From positions 1 through 6,314 of the forward strand of contig JAJFJO010000139.1 in the NCBI GenBank assembly GCA_021774015.1: a DNA stretch of 6,314 nt. The letters run 5' to 3'. Made by a program: the position numbers and the translations under genes. Below, one piece after another: positions 6,189-6,314 of the stretch; position 1 is the first letter of the stretch; each line of letters starts with the position of its first letter. The stretch is from Gammaproteobacteria bacterium. Lineage in GTDB: Bacteria; Pseudomonadota; Gammaproteobacteria; Coxiellales; Coxiellaceae. Below the pieces are notes generated by a model. The model made no database searches, had not been told where the DNA came from, and worked only from the letters and a program-made list of their open reading frames with translations.

Positions 6189-6222
6189 AGCCAAGTATGG
6201 CCTTAAAAGAGGCTAGGTGGCT
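6189..6222. repeat. Palindromic unit 4, diverged
   Basis: The left arm AGCCAAGTA is intact; the right arm is TAGGTGGCT, two bases off. The outer five bases still pair (AGCCA with TGGCT), then an internal loop, then TGGCCT (6198-6203) pairs with AGGCTA (6210-6215), counting one G-U, and a T-G pair closes an AAAA loop. Length and phase are kept although the right arm has changed. Confidence 0.75.
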
Positions 6223-6314
6223 CGTTGAACTGTTGCATATGATAGCGGGCGTTTGGGCTAAGCCAAATAAGATGTACAGCAACTTATTGATTTATATATA
6301 TTTTGGAGTGTGGA
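6223..6314 (+). other. AT-rich tail, probable upstream region of a gene beyond the window
   Basis: No open reading frame of useful length is seen here. A run of TATATATA-like sequence (about 6291-6300) is followed by TTTTGGAG (6301-6308), which could be a ribosome-binding site for a gene starting at or just past the window edge. TTTGG (6252-6256) and CCAAA (6263-6267) form a small inverted repeat. The promoter and ribosome-site reading is a weak inference, because no start codon with a following frame can be checked. Confidence 0.3.

Larger units (their letters stand above)
6033..6222. repeat. Array of four regularly spaced 34-base palindromic units
   Basis: Four imperfect palindromes start at 6033, 6085, 6137 and 6189. 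Each is 34 bases long and they are separated by three spacers of exactly 18 bases (6067-6084, 6119-6136, 6171-6188), giving a constant period of 52. The shared plan is an outer nine-base arm, AGCCAAGTA or a one-base variant, a variable 16-base middle, and the inverted arm TACTTGGCT or a variant. In the clearest copy the whole unit folds as a 15-bp stem with a four-base loop. The spacers are strongly AT-rich and not obviously alike. No reading frame of note crosses the region. The plan resembles REP/BIME-type intergenic palindromes, which are often found just after genes, but I do not recognise this family. It could also be a set of protein-binding sites or a multi-hairpin RNA. Confidence 0.9.

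Noticed and set aside
6033..6222. CRISPR array
   Set aside because: The repeats differ strongly in their middles, the spacers are only 18 bases and all AT-rich, the units are nearly full-length palindromes, and no cas gene is visible.
6033..6222. Integron attC sites or an insertion-sequence remnant
   Set aside because: There is no integrase or transposase fragment, no cassette-like reading frames between units, and no target duplication that I could find.
6241..6274. Fifth palindromic unit at the next 52-base position
   Set aside because: A small TTTGG/CCAAA inverted repeat with AGCCAA lies close to the expected centre (6259.5 against 6257.5), but the arms do not match and the expected unit ends are not palindromic. 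It could be a decayed copy, but this cannot be supported.

Overview
The window looks like a chromosomal segment of a gammaproteobacterium with moderately AT-rich DNA. Two things suggest this: the PykA-type pyruvate kinase followed by a Calvin-subtype class II aldolase, an order I recall from Legionella/Coxiella-like and some other gammaproteobacteria, and a YihA-type EngB. The placement near Legionellales is inference and cannot be proven from this window alone. All genes lie on the + strand.

Layout. (1) Positions 1-2248 hold the distal end of a glycolytic operon: the C-terminal two thirds of pyruvate kinase (start outside the window), an unrecognised 62-residue two-helix membrane protein whose GTG start overlaps the pyk stop codon, and a complete class II fructose-1,6-bisphosphate aldolase. 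(2) A 40-base gap carries two possible sigma-70 promoters and no terminator. It leads into engB (ribosome-biogenesis GTPase), then a fused double permease and an ATP-binding subunit of a NitT/TauT-like ABC importer. These three genes are tightly spaced and probably co-transcribed. The ATPase carries a C-terminal 'AAA-associated' domain, and no substrate-binding protein is visible. (3) The last 329 bases (5986-6314) contain no convincing gene. They hold a short hairpin just after the ATPase stop codon, then a very regular array of four palindromic units, each exactly 34 bases long and separated by exactly 18 AT-rich bases (period 52). An AT-rich tail then probably leads to a gene beyond the window.

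The core genes are ordinary housekeeping genes. The most unusual content is the palindrome array. Its units share a nine-base arm (AGCCAAGTA, inverted TACTTGGCT) while the middles vary. The two central units are inverted copies of each other with one difference in 34, and most deviations from symmetry in them read as G-U wobbles on one strand. This fits an array of folding RNA/DNA hairpins or helically phased protein sites (REP/BIME-like), not a CRISPR array. Its function is unknown to me.
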